In this document: positions 5,492 to 8,637 of the stretch, piece after piece
Position numbering within the stretch: position 1 is the first letter of the stretch
How the letters are laid out: every line of letters starts with the position of its first letter
Assembly (NCBI GenBank): GCA_945926565.1
Contig: CAMELY010000057.1
Coordinates: 1 to 8,637, forward strand
Length of the DNA: 8,637 nt
Source: an uncultured Clostridia bacterium
GTDB lineage: Bacteria > Bacillota > Clostridia > Oscillospirales > Oscillospiraceae
Direction: 5' to 3'
Made by a program: the position numbers and the translations under genes
The notes under the pieces: model-generated
Databases searched by the model: none
Seen by the model: only the letters and a program-made list of their open reading frames with translations
Told to the model about the DNA's origin: nothing

Positions 5492-7684
5492 ATGAAACGA
5501 AGCATCCGTCTCCTCAGCCTTGCCCTCGCCCTGCTGCTGCTCCTGCCCCTGGTGCCTGCCGCCCAGGCGGCGAATGAGGAGATTTCGGTCACCAGCGGCA
5601 CCCAGGGCCAGTATCAGTCCGCCGTCCTCTTTACCCAGGACATGCATGAGCACTTTCTCCCTGTCTCCGACGGGGCGGGGAGCACCTACGGCGGATTTGC
5701 CCGGCTCTCCACCCTGCTGGAGCAGGAGCGGGCCCAATATCCCGACGCCCTGACGGTGGACGCCGGCGACTTCTCCATGGGCAGCCTCTTCCAGTCCATC
5801 TATGCCGCTGAGGCCCCGGAGCTGCGGCTGATGGGCAAGCTGGGCTTCGACGCCGCCACCCTGGGCAACCACGAGTTTGACTACCGGCCCGAGGGGCTTT
5901 CCTCTATGCTCCGGGCGGCGGCGGACAGCGGCGATCCCCTCCCCGCCCTGGTGGACGCCAACTACCTCCCCCGCATGGCGGAGGAAGAGGGCTATTCCGA
6001 CACCGACGCCCTGGTGTGGGAGGCCATGGAGGCCTATGGAGTACAGGATTATGTCGCCCTCTCCCGGGGCGGCATCACCTACGCCATCTTCGGCATCTTC
6101 GGGGAAGAGGCGGACGCAGACGCCCCCATGTCCGGCATGGTGCTCTCCGACCCCATTGAGACCGCCCAGGCCACAGTGGACAGGATCAGGGCGGAGGTGG
6201 AGACGGAGGAGCCGCTGTTTATCATCTGCCTCTCCCACTGCGGCACCGCCACCGGCGGCGGCTCTGAGGACGAGGAGCTGGCCAAGGCGGTGGAGGGTAT
6301 CGACCTGCTCATCTCCGGCCACAGCCATGTGGTGCTGGAGCAGCCCATCCAGGTGGGGGAGACCCTCATCGTCTCCGGGGGCTGCTATACCCAGTACCTG
6401 GGAGAGATTTTGGTCAATTGGAATGCCGACGGGAAAAAGACTGGCTATGAATACCGGCTGCTGCCGCTGGACGACTCCGTGGCGGAGGATCCCGCCATCG
6501 CCCGGGAGATTGAGGACTACCAGGCCCTGGTGGAGCAGGAGTATCTCACCCAGTTCGGCTATACCGGCTACGACCAGGTGCTGACGGAGAACCAGATCGT
6601 CTTTGACACGGTGGACGATCTCTATGCCAACTATCGGGAGTCTGGGCTGGGCAACCTGATCGCCGACGCCTACCGCTACGCTGTGGAGCAGGCGGAGGGG
6701 CCGGATAGCCTGCCCGTGGATTTTGCCCTCACCGCCTGCGGCGTGGTGCGGGACACGGTGCCTCTGGGAGCGGTCACCGTCTCGGACGCCTTTAACGTCT
6801 CCTCTCTGGGCATCGGCGCCGACGGCGTGGCGGGGTATCCCCTGGTGGCAGTCTGGCTCACCGGAAAAGACGTGAAAAACGCCTTTGAGGTGGACGCCTC
6901 CATCACCGACCTGATGCCCGCCGCCCAGCTCTATTTCAGCGGCATGACCTTTACCTGGAACCCCTACCGGATGATCTTCAACAAGGTGGAGCACTGCGGT
7001 CAGCTGCTGGAGGACGGCTCTGTGGCCGAGATCGAGGATGACAAGCTCTACCGGGTGGTCACCGGCCTCTACTGCGGCCAGATGCTGGGGGCGGTGGAGT
7101 CCCAGTCCTTCGGCATTCTCTCCATCACCCCCCGGAACGCAGACGGCAGCCCCATCAATATGGAGCGGCTGGAGGACTATATCGTCCACGACGAGACGGG
7201 AGCGGAGGTGAAGGAGTGGGCGGCCATCGCCGCCTACCTCCAGAGCTTTGACGGCTCAGTGCCCGATCAGTATGCCGGAACGGAGGGCCGAAAGGTAGAG
7301 CACGCCTCCCTTCATCCGGTGGCCCTTCTGCGCAATTGCAGCTCCCTCACCTTTGGCATCCTCTGCCTGATATTGGCGCTGATTCTGCTGCTCGTCCTGG
7401 GCATTCGCCGGCTGAGCCGGTGGCTGCGGCGGCAGAGGCGTCCCGACCTCCGCCAGCGGGGAGGCGGGAAGCCCTATACCGGCGGCAGCCGGCCCAAGGG
7501 AGGACAGCTCCCCCTGACCCGGCCGGCAGGCACTGCCGGACGCCGGTTCCGGCTGTCCAAACGCCGCTATGGCCCCGGCCGGTTCCAAAAGCGGACAGCT
7601 GGCTATACCGGCAGCCACCGCAGCCGGCCCAGCGATAAGCCAAAGCCCAGCTTCTGGGGAAAGGCGTACCGGGGGAGGCGGTGA
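5492..7684 (+). CDS. Membrane-anchored 5'-nucleotidase-family metallophosphatase
   Basis: A 730-residue surface enzyme of the UshA/5'-nucleotidase family, expected to hydrolyse phosphate esters outside the cell. It has a Sec signal peptide (1-27, ending AAQA). The metallophosphatase domain carries the metal ligands QDMHEH (Asp50, His52), DAGD (Asp93), GNHE (Asn126, His127), LSHCG (His249) and GHSH (His277, His279). The 5'-nucleotidase C-terminal domain runs about 360-590 (ESGLGNLIADAYRYA). The substrate loop normally reading NGGGIR is TACGVVR here, keeping only the Arg, and the PFxN adenine-pocket motif is replaced by SSLG, so activity on nucleotides is doubtful. A membrane helix (617-638) is followed by a 92-residue tail with 30 Arg/Lys and two Asp. 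ATG 5492 is preferred over a longer frame from 5144 because it has AAAGGAAGG and begins with the signal peptide; the extension is repeat DNA. The gene is monocistronic. Confidence 0.88.
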   Translation: MKRSIRLLSLALALLLLLPLVPAAQAANEEISVTSGTQGQYQSAVLFTQDMHEHFLPVSDGAGSTYGGFARLSTLLEQERAQYPDALTVDAGDFSMGSLFQSIYAAEAPELRLMGKLGFDAATLGNHEFDYRPEGLSSMLRAAADSGDPLPALVDANYLPRMAEEEGYSDTDALVWEAMEAYGVQDYVALSRGGITYAIFGIFGEEADADAPMSGMVLSDPIETAQATVDRIRAEVETEEPLFIICLSHCGTATGGGSEDEELAKAVEGIDLLISGHSHVVLEQPIQVGETLIVSGGCYTQYLGEILVNWNADGKKTGYEYRLLPLDDSVAEDPAIAREIEDYQALVEQEYLTQFGYTGYDQVLTENQIVFDTVDDLYANYRESGLGNLIADAYRYAVEQAEGPDSLPVDFALTACGVVRDTVPLGAVTVSDAFNVSSLGIGADGVAGYPLVAVWLTGKDVKNAFEVDASITDLMPAAQLYFSGMTFTWNPYRMIFNKVEHCGQLLEDGSVAEIEDDKLYRVVTGLYCGQMLGAVESQSFGILSITPRNADGSPINMERLEDYIVHDETGAEVKEWAAIAAYLQSFDGSVPDQYAGTEGRKVEHASLHPVALLRNCSSLTFGILCLILALILLLVLGIRRLSRWLRRQRRPDLRQRGGGKPYTGGSRPKGGQLPLTRPAGTAGRRFRLSKRRYGPGRFQKRTAGYTGSHRSRPSDKPKPSFWGKAYRGRR

Positions 7685-7701
7685 GGGCCTGCTTCCCGCG
7701 T

Positions 7702-7730
7702 CGAAAGAGCGCTTCGGCGCTCTTTTCGCT
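7702..7730 (+). terminator. Intrinsic terminator with UUCG loop
   Basis: AAAGAGCGC (7704-7712) pairs with GCGCTCTTT (7717-7725) around a TTCG tetraloop, an especially stable hairpin, and the right arm runs into a T-run. It lies 18 bases after the metallophosphatase stop and just before the PadR promoter, so it insulates the two transcription units. Confidence 0.8.
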
Positions 7731-7731
7731 C

Positions 7732-7760
7732 TTGACATAGATAGATGATCTATCTATAAT
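7732..7760 (+). promoter_or_regulatory. Perfect-consensus sigma-A promoter of the PadR operon
   Basis: TTGACA (7732-7737) and TATAAT (7755-7760) match the housekeeping consensus at all twelve positions with a 17-base spacer. Transcription would start near 7767. Such a strong promoter normally requires repression, which fits the palindromes laid over it and the PadR gene it drives. Confidence 0.92.
7737..7757. promoter_or_regulatory. PadR operator 1 (21-bp palindrome over the promoter spacer)
   Basis: ATAGATAGAT and ATCTATCTAT are perfect inverted arms around a central G at 7747. The palindrome fills the spacer and touches both the -35 and -10 boxes, so a bound dimer would block RNA polymerase. 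Its inner 13 bases follow ATAGAT-N-ATCTAT, the same pattern as operator 2. Assignment to PadR is inferred from position and self-regulation in the family. Confidence 0.75.
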
Positions 7761-7765
7761 AATAC

Positions 7766-7778
7766 ATAGATAATCTAT
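7766..7778. promoter_or_regulatory. PadR operator 2 (13-bp palindrome at the transcription start)
   Basis: ATAGATAATCTAT is a perfect 6+1+6 palindrome centred at 7772. With one mismatch the symmetry continues outward to TA on each side (7763-7764 and 7780-7781). Its centre is 25 bases from that of operator 1, about 2.4 helical turns. It covers the expected transcription start and ends a few bases before the AAAGGAGG. Confidence 0.7.
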
Positions 7779-7796
7779 ATAAAGGAGGAAACCTAC

Positions 7797-8138
7797 ATGG
7801 GCAGTGACAAACAGATGGCCTTCGGCAGCGCCGGGATGCTGCTGCTCAAGCTGCTGGAGCAGTCTGACCTGTATGGCTATCAGATGATAGAGGAGCTGGC
7901 CCGGCGCTCTGACCACACCTTTGACTTGAAGGCGGGCACCCTCTACCCCCTGCTCCACAGTCTGGAGGAGCAGGGCTATGTCCAGTCCTACGACGGAGGG
8001 GCCCAGGGCAAACGAGTGCGCAGGTTCTATCATCTGACTGTCTCTGGCCGCAGGGCGCTGACCCAGAAGGAGCAGGAGTGGGAGGCCTATACCCGAGCGG
8101 TGAACCAGGTGCTGAAGGGAGGGACGTGTCATGGCTGA
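7797..8138 (+). CDS. PadR-family transcriptional repressor
   Basis: A 113-residue winged-helix regulator of the short PadR-s2 type. The N-terminal domain has the family signature: LLLKLLEQSDLYGYQMIEEL (recognition region), KAGTLYPLLHSLEEQGYV and GKRVRRFYHLTVSGRRAL (the wing), followed by one C-terminal helix (to about 107) used for dimerisation. ATG 7797 has AAAGGAGG eight bases upstream. PadR proteins commonly repress their own operon and a neighbouring membrane protein and release DNA on binding a ligand; here two palindromes on the promoter fit self-repression. The stop overlaps the start of the next gene by eight bases, so the two are co-translated. The inducer cannot be predicted. Confidence 0.95.
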   Translation: MGSDKQMAFGSAGMLLLKLLEQSDLYGYQMIEELARRSDHTFDLKAGTLYPLLHSLEEQGYVQSYDGGAQGKRVRRFYHLTVSGRRALTQKEQEWEAYTRAVNQVLKGGTCHG

Positions 8139-8637
8139 GGAGAAACGGATGGAGCAGTATCTCCGACAGGTAGAGGAGCAGATTCGCTGGAAACGGGCCC
8201 GGACAGCGGTGACCCGGGAGCTGCGGCAGCACCTGGAGGATCAGAGGGAGGCCTGTCTGGCTGCCGGGCTGAGCCCGGAGGAGGCGGAGGCCGAGGCGGT
8301 GCGGCAGATGGGGGATCCGGTCTCGGTGGGCCAAGAGCTGAATCGGCTCCACAGGCCCCGGCCCCAGTGGGGGCTGATGGCTCTGACCCTGGCGCTGGCG
8401 GCGGTGGGGATGGGGCTTTCCCTGATGACGGCGGACAGTCTGGCCGAGGCGGTGCAGTATCGTCTCCCCGGCCTGTTGGCGGGGAGCGCGCTGTGTGTGC
8501 TGATCTATTTTTGGGATTGCAAGCCTCTGCTTCGACATCCCATGGTTTCGGCCTGTCTTTTTGCGCTGGCCCCTGCCGGCGCCCAACTGCGCTGCGACCA
8601 ACGGATCAACTATTTTTGGTACGGGAGCTGGCTGGGG
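8131..8637 (+). CDS. Permease-prefix membrane protein, N-terminal part (possible FtsW/RodA-like)
   Basis: Only the first 169 codons are in the window; the gene runs off the end. Residues 1-77 are soluble and match the permease prefix domain 1 often encoded next to PadR: a charged helix (YLRQVEEQIRWKRARTAVTREL), then HLEDQREACLAAGLSPEEAEAEAV and the signature QMGDPVSVGQELNRLHRPRP. Hydrophobic segments follow at about 81-99, 112-128 and 138-153. From memory, proteins with this prefix and an HRP-rich junction in Clostridia can continue as FtsW/RodA/SpoVE-type membrane proteins, but no diagnostic part of that family is visible, so a generic permease remains possible. ATG 8131 has GGGAGGG seven bases upstream. 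It shares the strong PadR-controlled promoter and is the probable regulated target. Confidence 0.78.
   Translation, partial: MAEEKRMEQYLRQVEEQIRWKRARTAVTRELRQHLEDQREACLAAGLSPEEAEAEAVRQMGDPVSVGQELNRLHRPRPQWGLMALTLALAAVGMGLSLMTADSLAEAVQYRLPGLLAGSALCVLIYFWDCKPLLRHPMVSACLFALAPAGAQLRCDQRINYFWYGSWLG

Noticed and set aside
5456..7189. 577-codon minus-strand open frame antisense to the metallophosphatase
   Set aside because: A codon mirror of a GC-rich gene; low-complexity Gly/His/Val content and no motif, no start signals.

Overview
The window looks like chromosomal DNA from a GC-rich member of the Clostridia, most likely Oscillospiraceae (the Flavonifractor/Lawsonibacter/Pseudoflavonifractor type of gut anaerobe). 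This rests on strong AAAGGAGG ribosome binding sites, Gram-positive gene families (GerMN lipoprotein, PadR with a permease-prefix protein, a low-molecular-weight PBP with a C-terminal anchor), GC-rich third codon positions, and GGCTCCCTC/GAGGGAGCC-type hairpin repeats of a kind I associate with that family. The assignment is inferred from gene content and style, not from a marker gene.

Layout. (1) Positions 1-170 carry the C-terminal end of a phosphatidylserine decarboxylase, in DNA visibly less GC-rich than the rest. (2) Positions 249-758 hold only the C-terminal part of a D-Ala-D-Ala carboxypeptidase (PBP5_C domain, membrane anchor, basic tail). The catalytic domain is absent and a stop lies just upstream, so the join between (1) and (2) is a deletion, a rearrangement or an assembly chimera. 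(3) A bidirectional terminator at about 764-818 separates this from a convergent minus-strand operon. (4) Minus strand, 4828 down to 842: AraC-type regulator, OmpR-family response regulator, membrane histidine kinase and GerMN-domain lipoprotein, each gene overlapping or nearly touching the next (ATGA, GTGA, ATGA junctions). The AraC gene is broken by a single in-frame TGA at codon 59. A sigma-A-like promoter lies just upstream of it. (5) Positions 4829-5491 are intergenic and contain two copies of a 140-bp identical direct repeat, each able to fold into a three-way-junction structure, with another hairpin element between them. (6) Plus strand, 5492-7684: a secreted, membrane-anchored metallophosphatase of the 5'-nucleotidase family with a very basic C-terminal tail, ending at a UUCG-loop terminator. 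(7) Plus strand, from 7732: a perfect-consensus promoter overlaid by palindromic operators, a PadR-type repressor, and an overlapping permease-prefix membrane protein that runs off the window.

How the parts may work together. Most genes concern the cell envelope: phospholipid synthesis, peptidoglycan trimming, an envelope-sensing two-component system with a lipoprotein partner, a surface phosphatase, and a PadR-controlled membrane protein possibly of the FtsW/RodA type. The response regulator, kinase and GerMN lipoprotein order resembles the actinobacterial MtrA-MtrB-LpqB cell-wall module. I see no phage, transposase, CRISPR or defence genes. The points that merit attention are the TGA-interrupted AraC gene, the structured repeat pair, the altered nucleotidase substrate motif, and the doubly palindromic PadR promoter.
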